Assembly (NCBI GenBank): GCA_024275575.1
Contig: JAJRYV010000058.1
Span: 1-38,310 of the forward strand
Reading direction: 5' to 3'
Length of the DNA stretch: 38,310 bases
Origin: a bacterium
Lineage (GTDB): Bacteria; Zhuqueibacterota; Zhuqueibacteria; Zhuqueibacterales; Geothermadaptataceae
In this document: one piece after another, positions 1-8,857 of the stretch
Layout: each line of letters begins with the position of its first letter
How positions within the stretch are numbered: the stretch's first letter is position 1
Program-made: the position numbers and the translations under genes
The notes under the pieces: model-generated
What the model saw: only the letters and a program-made list of their open reading frames with translations
What the model was told of the DNA's origin: nothing
The model's database searches: none

Positions 1-1249
1 CGGGGCCGTTGACTGTCCAGATGTAGGAACTGACAGCAACAGTGCCATCGGTATCTGTGGCGTCGCCGGAAAAATTCACCGTTGCACCGGAGGGAAAATT
101 TTGCCCGTCAGTCGGTGAATTGATAATCGCCGTGGGAGGATCGTTCGGCGTAATACTGCCGCCGGCCGCCGCCCAGAAGTCAGCGTTAAAAGTGCTGGTG
201 CCGCTATTGTTACCGCTGCCGCCGGCACCACAGCCACCGTGTGTATGAACGCCGACGGCATTTCCTGTCGCATCATCAATGACCGGGCTGCCGGAATTAC
301 CGCCGGTCGTGTCGGTGCGGTAGCGCATCGTGGTGCCGGAAGAACCCGCCGCCGGGCCGACATGCGTTTGCTGTGTTTGGGTCAGATCGTTGTCGTCGTA
401 ATCAACACCATACCCGGTGATGCGAATACTGGCCGGGCCGAGATCCTGCACCAGTGTAAACGAGGCGCCCATGGCGTCGATGGGCTGCAAGCCGGTCTGG
501 GAATTGTCCTGGACTTCGTAAACACCCCAATCATTACCAACACCGCCATCAGTGAACTGTTTTGTCGATTGGATAACCGTGTACTGGTCTTCCGGGCCGG
601 GATGTTGTAAGGTGCCATCGGGAAGTGAATTGGGAACATTGAATTCAAATGTCTGAGCGCTGCTGCCGTTGAGGCAGTGGCCCGCGGTTATGTAATTGCC
701 GTTATCGATAATCCAGCCGGTGCACCCCACGGGAACCAGCCTGCCGGCTGCGGGATTGTTGGAAGGTGTGCGATCATCAACGTCATCGCAGATGGACTCG
801 GGCAATGGGGTGCCGCCGGCCCAGTCACCTACAGCCACTTCTTCAATTGAAATGGAGATGTTTTTATCTGCAGCGTCGACGAAAAGTTTTAATTCGAGTG
901 ATTTTCCATTAAAATAAGCACTGGAGTAATCCCAGCTTTGCAGCACTTTAGTATCTAATTTCTGTGTGTGCCCGTCCTTTATTGAAGTGATTGTCAGATA
1001 GCTGTTGGTGCCCAGATTTGTCTCTCCAAAATAAAGCCGCAACCACGGTGCATCGGCAATTGTAACGACATGACTTTTTGCGAGAACCGCCTCGCTGTTT
1101 GGGCCTGGAGCACCGTCAAAGGTCCCCGATTGCCAGGCGTAATTCTCGAAATGATATTGCATTTCTGCTGTCTGCCCTGATAGAAATACCGGCAGAAAAC
1201 ACGACAGCAATATGCTCAGAAAAAGTCGTTGGAAAGTGTTTGTGCTCAC
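1..1249 (-). CDS. Secreted trypsin-like serine protease with C-terminal PKD/Ig-like domain (3' end outside window)
   Basis: The frame reads from a GTG at 1249 to the window edge (416 codons, no stop). A GGAGG site lies about 8 bases upstream of the GTG, and this start gives a signal peptide (residues 1 to about 28, hydrophobic core near residues 9-23). A poorly recognised region of about 120 residues follows, then an S1-type peptidase domain. The catalytic triad is visible: His191 in TAGHC, Asp240 in GNDWGVYEV and Ser319 in GGNSGSPV. From about residue 375 a PKD or bacterial Ig-like domain begins (NDPPTAIINSPTDG, then FSGDATDTDGTV). The family hydrolyses peptide bonds, and the leader places it in the periplasm or outside. 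More adhesive repeats or a sorting domain probably follow beyond the edge. It is transcribed away from its right-hand neighbour. The substrate is unknown. Confidence 0.88.
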   Translation of the reverse strand, partial: MSTNTFQRLFLSILLSCFLPVFLSGQTAEMQYHFENYAWQSGTFDGAPGPNSEAVLAKSHVVTIADAPWLRLYFGETNLGTNSYLTITSIKDGHTQKLDTKVLQSWDYSSAYFNGKSLELKLFVDAADKNISISIEEVAVGDWAGGTPLPESICDDVDDRTPSNNPAAGRLVPVGCTGWIIDNGNYITAGHCLNGSSAQTFEFNVPNSLPDGTLQHPGPEDQYTVIQSTKQFTDGGVGNDWGVYEVQDNSQTGLQPIDAMGASFTLVQDLGPASIRITGYGVDYDDNDLTQTQQTHVGPAAGSSGTTMRYRTDTTGGNSGSPVIDDATGNAVGVHTHGGCGAGGSGNNSGTSTFNADFWAAAGGSITPNDPPTAIINSPTDGQNFPSGATVNFSGDATDTDGTVAVSSYIWTVNGP

Positions 1250-1795
1250 TCTCAGCCTCCTTCATAAGTGTGAAAAATTATTGGAATTGTGAATTAGAAC
1301 TCGCGAAATTCTCAATCGAAGGCCATCTCGGAACACATCAATTCCGTTTGATGCGGGGCAATAAAATGAATTATTGCTGTAAAGCGGAGTAAACCGGGCG
1401 AACAGTGAATCACCGGTTTTGCAAGACAAATTACATTAAACATAAAATTATACAGACTATGCCTGCATTTTCCAGAAAAAAAATCGTTGTTGTCCGCCCC
1501 TCGATATACCCCGGAAAAACACCGGGGCTGCTTGGGATACTCTGCTCTGTGGTTTCGCGGGAATCGCCTCTGAGCATCCCGCGTGTTCCGCCCGTTTTTT
1601 GGGGGAATGTATTGAGGGGTGCTCTTTTTTGAGACTGGGAACGAGGTTAATTTATAAAAGCAGAATTATAATATTTTTTTATTTCTTCTGTGAAATTTTT
1701 TTCTGATTGTATTATGTTCTAAAACTATTTCATATCTGAAAATTTAAAGCAACAGGCTTGAATGAATTACTTTGATTTACATTATGAGGCGCGAT
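1250..1795. other. Long divergent intergenic region
   Basis: This 546-base gap separates the leftward protease from the rightward ketoacyl synthase. Both ends are AT-rich and should hold the two promoters, but I cannot fix a convincing -35/-10 pair. The middle (about 1490-1635) is GC-rich and strongly self-complementary and is listed separately. Short open frames here have no ribosome site or recognisable protein and I do not call them. Confidence 0.6.
1497..1619 (+). ncRNA. Candidate structured RNA: closing helix with three internal hairpins
   Basis: Pairing by eye gives a 12-bp closing helix (1497-1508 with 1608-1619), including two G-U pairs (1503-1613 and 1507-1609). The G-U pairs hold only if the + strand is the RNA. 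Inside it lie a 6-bp hairpin CCCCGG/CCGGGG (1509-1514 with 1522-1527), an unpaired stretch 1528-1555, a 7-bp hairpin CGCGGGA/TCCCGCG (1556-1562 with 1577-1583), and a 7-bp hairpin with one bulged G (1586-1593 with 1601-1607, T-rich loop). The first hairpin starts and the last ends directly on the closing helix, so they could stack. A small CTC-T6-GAG hairpin follows at 1622-1633. I match it to no known RNA family. It could be a small RNA, a leader of the synthase at 1796, or a palindromic DNA element. Confidence 0.4.
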
Positions 1796-2782
1796 ATGTT
1801 ATATATTCACGGAATGGGACATTTTCATCCGAACAATAAAATCAGCAATAAATTTCTCGAGGACCTCGACATCGGCACCGATAATGAGTGGATTATAAGC
1901 CGCGTGGGCATCGAAAACCGGCACACGGTGCTAGCGCTGGATTATATTAAAACGACAAAAAATCAGGATACGCGGGCTGCGGCTGAGGCCTCGTTTTTTA
2001 CCAACGCACAAACCGGAAAATATGCGGCGGAATTGGCGATCGAACGCGCCGGCATCGGGAAAAACCAGATTGGTTTGGTTATCGCAGGAGGCTGCACACC
2101 GGAAAATTCGACACCGGCAGAGGCTTGCATCATCGCGAGTGAGCTGGATATTACGGCACCATGCATCGATCTCAATTCAGCCTGCTCGAGTTTTGGTGCC
2201 CACATCCATTTTTTATCGATGCTTGCAGGGGAGCAAGTCCCGGAATTCATTCTCATCGTGCAACCGGAAAATACCACTCGTGTTGTCGATTATACCGATC
2301 GCCGAGCAGCGGTTTTGTGGGGAGACGGCAGCAGCGCAGCAGTCGTTTCGACAAAAGTGCCAGGCAAAGCCGTCGTCACTTCCACCTCATTCATCAGTGA
2401 TCCTACTGGCTGGGATAAAGTCATCATTCCACGCACCGGGCATTTCGAGCAGGATGGACCGGCCGTTCAGGCTTTTGCCGTACGCAAAACTTCCGCTACG
2501 GTGAATTCGATTCGGCAACGTCTCAATGGCAAGGCTGATAGTATGCTTTTCATCGGTCACCAGGCCAATTTGCGCATGCTGGAAACCGTTTGCCGCCGCT
2601 GCAAAATCGAGGCGGATCGTCATTTTTATAATGTTGATAATTTCGGTAATACGGCTGCCGCGGGCGCTCCGACTGTCATTAGCCAAAACTGGGACAAATT
2701 TCGCAGCGGTGATGTTTTAGCGATGGTGATGGTTGGCGCCGGGCTGACGTGGGCCGGCATAGCGATCGAATTTAAGTATTAA
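1796..2782 (+). CDS. 3-oxoacyl-ACP synthase III (KASIII/FabH-like)
   Basis: The protein has 328 residues and a thiolase fold. KASIII enzymes condense an acyl-CoA starter with malonyl-ACP or a similar extender. The full triad is visible: Cys130 in NSACSSFG, His255 in GHQANLRM and Asn285 in NFGNTAAAG. The 30-residue His-Asn spacing is as in E. coli FabH. The N-terminus also fits (TDNEWIISRVGIENRH). An insertion around residues 45-75 sets it apart from housekeeping FabH. I chose the ATG at 1796 because GAGG sits 7 bases upstream and the protein then starts directly at the first strand of the fold; ATG 1784 and TTG 1772 are in-frame alternatives. No ACP, malonyl transferase or other fatty-acid gene is adjacent, so it more likely serves a specialised acyl product than bulk lipid synthesis. 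That role is inference. Confidence 0.88.
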   Translation: MLYIHGMGHFHPNNKISNKFLEDLDIGTDNEWIISRVGIENRHTVLALDYIKTTKNQDTRAAAEASFFTNAQTGKYAAELAIERAGIGKNQIGLVIAGGCTPENSTPAEACIIASELDITAPCIDLNSACSSFGAHIHFLSMLAGEQVPEFILIVQPENTTRVVDYTDRRAAVLWGDGSSAAVVSTKVPGKAVVTSTSFISDPTGWDKVIIPRTGHFEQDGPAVQAFAVRKTSATVNSIRQRLNGKADSMLFIGHQANLRMLETVCRRCKIEADRHFYNVDNFGNTAAAGAPTVISQNWDKFRSGDVLAMVMVGAGLTWAGIAIEFKY

Positions 2783-3065
2783 TCTGGCGATTTTCGTGAT
2801 TGCCATAAAAATATATATTTCATGTCCGGGGAGATATAAAAGGCTATTCTTTTCCGATGGCTGAGTTGATTTTTGGCCCTATATTGATGGGTTCGTGTAT
2901 CATTTTACTTAAAAACATGCACAATTTTTGAACATAGGCCGAAAGTGCCCTCGCTGAGGCCAAACACACTCATCAGGACACTCTCGCTCTATTTTAAACG
3001 GGTTTTGTTGCTTGAAGAATGACTGAAGCATGCTGATTTCAGAGTCGGAGTTGCGCCAGCCTTAT

Positions 3066-3449
3066 TCAGCCGTCATCACCCATGATGGGTTCCGGGTCGC
3101 CGCTAAGCGTCGCATTGATATTCGGCGTTGAAGATTTAGAAGATGAGCCGGCCGACTGAATACCGGTAACCTGATAGGAAACCGCTCCTGCTTGTGCGTT
3201 TTTGCTCATCATTACTGTCGTTGAATTATTACCGGGCAATGCGAAAGAAGAAAGCAACACCGATGGATTTGCCGGTGAGCAAATATTGCCGGAAGAGAGG
3301 GCAATATTGATTTTCATCGGCGCCGATCGCCCCTGATGCTGCGATTGAAATGTAATCCGGTCGCCGGGATTCGCCGAAAGGGTAGACGGGCTGATTTGCG
3401 CACCTGAATTACCGTCTATGGTTTGTATTGTCACCTGATGATTCGCCAT
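3066..3449 (-). CDS. Small beta-rich protein of unknown function with acidic C-terminal tail
   Basis: This 127-residue protein has no signal peptide or membrane segment. It is rich in Ser, Thr, Asn and Gly. The segments ANPGDRITFQ and GAVSYQVTG alternate like strands of an Ig-like or cupredoxin-like sandwich. No His/Cys/Met copper site is evident: the only Cys lies in NICSPAN. The C-terminus (about residues 108-127) is a Ser/Thr-rich linker followed by an acidic tail ending DPEPIMGDDG. A strong AGGAGG site precedes the ATG. The gene starts 28 bases after the kinase stop on the same strand, so it is probably the third gene of that operon. It could be a kinase substrate or a partner of the signalling pair. 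I recognise no family. Confidence 0.72.
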   Translation of the reverse strand: MANHQVTIQTIDGNSGAQISPSTLSANPGDRITFQSQHQGRSAPMKINIALSSGNICSPANPSVLLSSFALPGNNSTTVMMSKNAQAGAVSYQVTGIQSAGSSSKSSTPNINATLSGDPEPIMGDDG

Positions 3450-3477
3450 GATTTTGCCTCCTGTTTGAGTGAGTAGG

Positions 3478-6099
3478 TTATTTTGACCGGGAAAACCTCC
3501 CGATTATTGCAATGAAATCCTGATTTTCCATCAGCGACTTCATCGAGTCCGATTTTTTGATTTTCTGTGGGCTATAGCCATTTTTCAGGGCTCTTTCCAC
3601 ATAGGCCAGCGCCTTGCTGATATCGCGCATTTCAAGATAACGGCCGGCAGCCTGAAACATCAGCTCTACATCATCGGGGGCGAGTTGTAGTGCTTTTTCG
3701 AGGTAGATAATGGTTTTATCAAACTGTTTCAAAGCTGCGTAATAGCCGGCGAGGGAACGCAGGCCTTTAATGCTGCTGGGATTGATTGCCAACTGTTTTT
3801 CTGCCAATTTGATTGCCCGCCCGAAGGTCGCTTTTGCTTTGTATCTTTCTTTTGGAATCAGATTGTATGAAATAGCCAGATTGCCCCAGTTAACATAAAA
3901 ATTATCATTCATTTCCAGCGCTTTTTCATACATGCGCGCCGATTCAGCGTACCTTTTTTGAGTAAAATGGATAAGCCCAAGATTGGCATAAGCGCCATAA
4001 TTGGGCTTGATGGCGATGGAACGCTCGCACATGATTTGTGCTTTTTCGTATTGTTCGCGCAGCAGATAAATCACACCGAGATTGCGCGGCGCTTTATAAT
4101 TATGCGGGCTAAGTTTGCTGACAAACTGATACTGACGCCCGGCTTTTTTATATTCTCCCCGGCGGTAATAAAACAGCGCCAGTTCATAATAATTTTGCCA
4201 GTAGCCGGGTTTCAGTTCGATGGCTTTTAAATAGGTTTCCTCGACTTTTTCAGACTGGTTGAGCAGGGCGTATGCCCCGGCAAGCTCCCGCAGTGCATCC
4301 GAGTTGACGGGGTCGATTTCCAGCGCGCGTTTTAGCTCATCTACTGCCTGCTTATAGTTGCCTGTGCCTTTGGCGAGAATCCCCAAAGTGACGCGCACCG
4401 GCGCCAATAAATCATTCAGGCTCAAAGCTTTACGGCAATTCCCCTGCGCTTTGCTGATCCATTGTGCATCTTTGGTTTCCATATATTTTCGCCAGTAGGC
4501 TTCGCCCAGACCCGACCAGGCGAGGGCATAGGATGAGTCATTTCTGATGGCGCGGGAAAATAAATCAATCGCTTTGTCGATATTTTCCAGCCGGTCAAAA
4601 TTACGCAGATAGCCATGCCCCTGAACATAATAATCGTAGGCCAGAGTGTTGCGCGTGTGCCCGGCAACCAGCAAACGCTTATTGTGCGGCTGTAAATTAA
4701 ATCGCAGCATATGGGCCAGATGGGTCACGATTCTGTCCTGAAAATTGGAACCCCCCTGAAAGTCGTTCGTCAACACGATCGAATCGATCTGACGCAGCTC
4801 TTCGGCATCGACGAGATTCATCGTCAGGCGCAGTTTTTTTTCCGTGCGTAATACGCTGCCGGAGATTGCCAGATTGGCGTTAAAATTTTTGCGCGCCTGG
4901 CTTGCGCTTTTTATACCCATTTGCCGCACTTCCGAGGCGGGAATGACCAAAAGAGAGCGTTGGAACTGCTCAAACTGTGTCATCTTGCTCGTAAGCACTT
5001 CCACAAGTCCATCGCAAAAAGCCTGACTTTCTACATCACCAGCGACATTGGCAAAGGGCAAAACGATGATATGTTTCTCCTGCGGCAGGCTTGATAAACC
5101 CAAGAGATCAGTTATTGTATTTAAATTTGAAATGACAAGTGCAAGCAGAACGATCATACCGACTAATCCGGCGTGAAAACCTTTCAAGTGCCAAAATTTG
5201 CTTTGGTGTTTATCCTTTTGAGAAAAAATTGCGGCAGTATCTTCACTTGCCGCCTGCTGAGCCATGATTTCCGTGATGATCTGCGCTGCCGTATCGTACC
5301 GCTCCTTTTTTGTTTTTTGCAAACATTTGTAAACGATCTTCAGCAGATAAGGTGGAATGGTGTGGTCGCTGCTTTGTAGCTGTGCTGGTTCCTCATTCAA
5401 AATCGCATAGATGAGCGCCTGTTCATAAACACCGCGAAACGGCAATTCACCGCTCAGCATTTCGTATAACACAACACCGAATGACCAGATATCCGAACGC
5501 TGGTCGACTGCCTCACCCTGGGCCTGTTCCGGCGACATGTAGGCGGCTGTCCCAACTGTGCAATTTTCCATCGCCGACCAGCCGCCGTCGACATACCGTG
5601 CCAGCCCGAAATCCATCACTTTTACCTGTCCGTCCAGCGTTACCATAATATTGCTGGATTTGATATCGCGGTGCACGATACCGTGATCGTGCGCGGCCTG
5701 CATACCGGCTGCAATTTGGCATGCATAATTCTGAATCTCCTCGAGTGACAGTTGCCTGCCCACGCCTGCAACAGTATTGCTACCATCCGCCGTGATGATT
5801 TGTCCCAGCTCACAGCCAGCGATATATTCCATCACGAGAAACATCTGTCCCTCGGTTTCCTCGATTGCATGGATGGTTGCGATGTTCGGGTGGTTGAGCC
5901 CAGCAGCGGTTTGTGCTTCAATTTTAAAACGTTTGCGTTCCGCCTGGTCTGCAGCGATCAGCTGTGGTAAAAATTTAATCGCAACAATACGTTGCAGATT
6001 GGTATCCTGCGCTTTATAGACGATGCCCATGCCGCCACGGCCGATTTCTTCGAGAATTTTATAATGACCTACGGATTGTCCAATCATTGTGCAAATCAT
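3478..6099 (-). CDS. Transmembrane Ser/Thr protein kinase with TolB-like and TPR domains
   Basis: The 873-residue protein starts with a Hanks-type kinase domain (about 12-280). It has the glycine loop GRGGMGIVYKA (20-30), Lys42 in VAIKFL, Glu61, the catalytic HRDIKSSN (Asp145), DFG (Asp163) and the activation segment GTAAYMSPEQ, so it should be active. One membrane segment spans about 310-328. A TolB/FlgO-like domain (about 343-440; VLPFANVAGD, FCDGLVEVLTSKM) follows, then a long TPR array (about 485-850). This kinase-TM-TolB-TPR order is common in FCB and Acidobacteria lineages. The start ATG overlaps the TGA of the upstream phosphatase (ATGA), indicating translational coupling; an alternative ATG lies at 6087. 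The kinase should face the cytoplasm and the TPRs the periplasm. Substrates are unknown. Confidence 0.93.
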   Translation of the reverse strand: MICTMIGQSVGHYKILEEIGRGGMGIVYKAQDTNLQRIVAIKFLPQLIAADQAERKRFKIEAQTAAGLNHPNIATIHAIEETEGQMFLVMEYIAGCELGQIITADGSNTVAGVGRQLSLEEIQNYACQIAAGMQAAHDHGIVHRDIKSSNIMVTLDGQVKVMDFGLARYVDGGWSAMENCTVGTAAYMSPEQAQGEAVDQRSDIWSFGVVLYEMLSGELPFRGVYEQALIYAILNEEPAQLQSSDHTIPPYLLKIVYKCLQKTKKERYDTAAQIITEIMAQQAASEDTAAIFSQKDKHQSKFWHLKGFHAGLVGMIVLLALVISNLNTITDLLGLSSLPQEKHIIVLPFANVAGDVESQAFCDGLVEVLTSKMTQFEQFQRSLLVIPASEVRQMGIKSASQARKNFNANLAISGSVLRTEKKLRLTMNLVDAEELRQIDSIVLTNDFQGGSNFQDRIVTHLAHMLRFNLQPHNKRLLVAGHTRNTLAYDYYVQGHGYLRNFDRLENIDKAIDLFSRAIRNDSSYALAWSGLGEAYWRKYMETKDAQWISKAQGNCRKALSLNDLLAPVRVTLGILAKGTGNYKQAVDELKRALEIDPVNSDALRELAGAYALLNQSEKVEETYLKAIELKPGYWQNYYELALFYYRRGEYKKAGRQYQFVSKLSPHNYKAPRNLGVIYLLREQYEKAQIMCERSIAIKPNYGAYANLGLIHFTQKRYAESARMYEKALEMNDNFYVNWGNLAISYNLIPKERYKAKATFGRAIKLAEKQLAINPSSIKGLRSLAGYYAALKQFDKTIIYLEKALQLAPDDVELMFQAAGRYLEMRDISKALAYVERALKNGYSPQKIKKSDSMKSLMENQDFIAIIGRFSRSK

Positions 6100-7403
6100 T
6101 CCCTTTTGATGATGACAAGCGTGATGTCGTCATCCTGCGGTGTATCACCGGAAAATGTTTCCACCGCCTGAACGATCGATTTGATGATTTCCTGCGGAGT
6201 GTTGTGGCGTTCTCTCTGCAGCAGATCGATGAGCTGAAATTCGTCAAAATCTTGCTCCGCAGCATTGGTCGCTTCGGTGACGCCGTCTGAATAAAGGATG
6301 AGCACGTCACCAGGGTTGAATTGAATCTTTTCCTCGGCATAGGGTAAATTTTCCACAATCCCCATTATGGTGCCGCCGGTTTGCAGGCGTTCATAACTGC
6401 CGTCCGCAGCAAATTTGAAAATCGGATTATGTCCGGCGTTGCAATAATAAAATTCATGCTTCAGCGGGTTGAGTATGGCATAAAAAAAGGTTGCGAATTT
6501 ATTGACATCAGTGCTGCGATAGAGCAAAATATTCGATTTTTCGACACATTTTTGTGGTGATAATTCCATCAGTGTGCCGGCGCGAATGGTTGCTTGCAGG
6601 TTAGCCATGAGCAAAGCTGCCGGCATGCCCTTGCCGGAAATATCACCAAGACAGAAGGCCAGCCGGGAATTATCCATGGAAATGAAATCAAAATAATCGC
6701 CGCCCACATCCTGTGCCGGAATGTTTTTACCGGCGATACTGTAGCCCTCGATCTCCGGTGCGGTTTTCGGCATCAATTTCATCTGAATGCTGTGAGCCAG
6801 TCGCATTTCCTCGCGCATTTGAATCAGGTACTGCTCCTCGGTATAGAGCCGGGCGTTTTCAATTGCCTGTGCTGATTGCGAAGCAATGATCGCTAATAAT
6901 TTTTGATCGACCGGTGTAAAACCGCCCGCTGTCTGTTTATTGAAAACATTGAGAATGCCGATGAGTTTGCCCTTTAAGCGCAATGGTACGCTGAGCAATG
7001 AATTGACGTGCAAATCGTCAATGCGGGAAATTTGAACGCGATCATCATGGGCGAGATCGTTGATAAGCAGCGGTTTTTGATGCTTCAGCATCCAGCCCGT
7101 CAACTGGGCGTCCAGGCGGTAAGGCAAAATGCCGGCCTTCGAATCCGCGCCGCGCACCATGGTCTGTAACGGTTCTTCTTTTTTATCGTGATCCAGCAGC
7201 ATGATGGCCACCTGCTCCACATGTAGGTGTTTGACGCATTTATTGACGATCAATTCCATGATGGCTTCAAGTGAGAGCGTCGAACTCATCGCCGTGGCAA
7301 TATCATTGAGAATGGCCAGCTCGGATACAGCGTTGCGCAGGTTTTCGTTTTCCTGCTCAAGTTTGCGTATTCGATCCTGTGTGTGGCTATCAGGCATGGG
7401 CAT
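6096..7403 (-). CDS. GAF-domain PP2C-type (SpoIIE/RsbU) serine phosphatase
   Basis: The 435-residue cytoplasmic protein has a short N-terminal coiled coil (about 8-30), a GAF sensor domain (about 35-190) and a helical linker. A SpoIIE-type PP2C domain fills about 220-434. Metal-binding acidic residues are present: Asp236 in GGDYFDF, Asp254 in LGDISGKGMPAAL, Asp373 in YSDGVTEA and Asp425/426 in DDDITLV. Members dephosphorylate serine on anti-sigma antagonists or similar partners, controlled by a ligand bound to the GAF domain. No STAS or anti-sigma kinase gene is nearby, so the opposing kinase is probably the Ser/Thr kinase encoded directly downstream. The ATG at 7403 has only a weak ribosome site; ATG 7397 is an alternative. 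It is the first gene of a three-gene leftward operon. Confidence 0.93.
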   Translation of the reverse strand: MPMPDSHTQDRIRKLEQENENLRNAVSELAILNDIATAMSSTLSLEAIMELIVNKCVKHLHVEQVAIMLLDHDKKEEPLQTMVRGADSKAGILPYRLDAQLTGWMLKHQKPLLINDLAHDDRVQISRIDDLHVNSLLSVPLRLKGKLIGILNVFNKQTAGGFTPVDQKLLAIIASQSAQAIENARLYTEEQYLIQMREEMRLAHSIQMKLMPKTAPEIEGYSIAGKNIPAQDVGGDYFDFISMDNSRLAFCLGDISGKGMPAALLMANLQATIRAGTLMELSPQKCVEKSNILLYRSTDVNKFATFFYAILNPLKHEFYYCNAGHNPIFKFAADGSYERLQTGGTIMGIVENLPYAEEKIQFNPGDVLILYSDGVTEATNAAEQDFDEFQLIDLLQRERHNTPQEIIKSIVQAVETFSGDTPQDDDITLVIIKRE

Positions 7404-7927
7404 GTCTCAAATAATAAAGTTATCTTTCTTTGACAAAATTTAAATGCAGATCGCAATTCTCAATACAGGCGGCTTCCGGCCGCTTTTGAATCCTCGCCAA
7501 ATCGTGCCGATGCCCGGAGCAGTCTGATGGTTTATTCGCTGGGTTGGGTCTGATTCCGTTTCGAAGGTGATTTTAATTGTCTTTGAACCGGGGCTTTCAA
7601 AATGTCGTACCACAGCGATTCTATGACTTTTGTTTTCTCTGAAATTTGAGAAGGACTCGCTGCACTGAAATTACACAACAAACGGCGTCGGCTTGTTTGT
7701 TCCAGGATTTTTCTATATTTTTTTAAAATGTTTTATGATCTGTATAAATTATTTTTATTCAAAACGCGATATTTTCCTCTTTCCGACAAATTAGAAATAT
7801 CAAAAGCCTTGTCTGTGGAAATGAAATTAAGAATTCAGATCAATTGGTGAGATTTTTTAGCTACGTTTATTGCGGCGCTGCGCAGCACCGATTGCCTGTG
7901 CCGTCGGATAATTCAATTTTTCCCCAT
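7404..7927. other. Intergenic region upstream of the phosphatase-kinase operon
   Basis: This 524-base gap lies between the leftward VOC gene and the leftward phosphatase operon. It is AT-rich toward its right end. A short hairpin GCGGC/GCCGC with four T (7469-7487) would read as a weak terminator for + strand transcripts. I found no convincing promoter pair, repeat or gene. Confidence 0.55.
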
Positions 7928-8353
7928 TTACTCTTCTTTGCAGCCGTGGCAACTGAACATCCATTTGATGCCAAACCTGTCGGTCAGCATGCCGAATTTA
8001 TCGCCCCAAAATTGTTCCCGCAGTTCCATCGTCACACTGCCGCCACGTTTGAGCCGTTTAAAAGTGCGTGCCATTTTCCTATCTGAATCAAAACCGAGGC
8101 TCAAGTGAATATTAGCCCCATCAGTATTTATGGTGTAACCGGTGCAGTCCATATGATCGGATGCAATGATCGAGCCGCCCCAGAATTTCAACTCCACGTG
8201 CATAATTTTATCGCGCTGCTCCGGCGGCACCTCCATGGGGGAATCCCCGTAGCGCCCCATGTAGCCGAGTTCTCCTCCGAAACATTCCTTGTAAAAATTC
8301 ATGGCCTCCTCGCAGTTGCCATTGAACATCAGGTATGGTGTCAGGTTTTGCAT
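7928..8353 (-). CDS. PhnB-like VOC superfamily protein
   Basis: The 141-residue protein has paired beta-alpha-beta-beta-beta modules of the glyoxalase/bleomycin-resistance (VOC) superfamily, PhnB-like subgroup. Typical motifs are LTPYLMFNGNCEEAMNFYKECFGGEL at the start (NFYKECFGG core), then HVELKFWGGSIIASD, and WGDKFGMLTDRFGIKWMFSC at the end. Subgroup members are small cytoplasmic proteins of mostly unknown substrate, sometimes annotated as 3-demethylubiquinone methyltransferase-like. The frame stays open upstream to 8512, but I chose the ATG at 8353 because it follows AGGAAAGGCGG and begins exactly where the family begins. It stands alone, so context says nothing about its substrate. Confidence 0.86.
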   Translation of the reverse strand: MQNLTPYLMFNGNCEEAMNFYKECFGGELGYMGRYGDSPMEVPPEQRDKIMHVELKFWGGSIIASDHMDCTGYTINTDGANIHLSLGFDSDRKMARTFKRLKRGGSVTMELREQFWGDKFGMLTDRFGIKWMFSCHGCKEE

Positions 8354-8857
8354 TTTTCCGCCTTTCCTCGCCAGATTTCCAGTGCATTGGTTGATTTTAT
8401 GGTCAATCCCTGCAGAATTGACCGGCCCTGTCCTCGTTTTTATTAGTGTAAAACATGGTTTTCCTCTGCTGTTTTTCCCTCCGGGTTTCGATAAAGGCCA
8501 CTTTTTTGTCACATTCTCTAAATTTAGTCCTGTTGTTAACCTGAACCGGATTCACACTGGAAATTAAACAAACAAGGCTACAATAATATTTCACAGCCCG
8601 GGGTGTTCGCTGCAGAAAAAAGTTCCCGTTTGCCGGATTGGAAGATTGAATTATCAATTCGTTCATAATTCTGGTTTACCGCCGAATTATTTTTATATTT
8701 ATGGCATTTTTGCTCATGGCCTGAAAATCAGACGTACGATAATGATTCGATTGCCGGTCTGTGAAAATATCTCCTCAAATGGTGTCGTTGTGCGGTATTT
8801 TTGATATTTCGTAGCAGATCAGGATTGGTTTTGAATTTAACAGGAAACGGAACTCAC
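8354..8857. other. Divergent intergenic region
   Basis: These 504 bases separate the leftward VOC gene from the rightward secreted glycosidase gene and must hold both promoters. The sequence is AT-rich, and I see no clear promoter pair, terminator or repeat. The glycosidase frame remains open back to TTG codons at 8831 and 8801, so up to 57 bases at the right end might be coding. Confidence 0.5.

Noticed and set aside
2785-2805. TGGCGAT/ATTGCCA hairpin after the KASIII gene as a terminator
   Set aside because: The stem has seven pairs including one G-T, and it is followed by AT-mixed sequence rather than a T-run.
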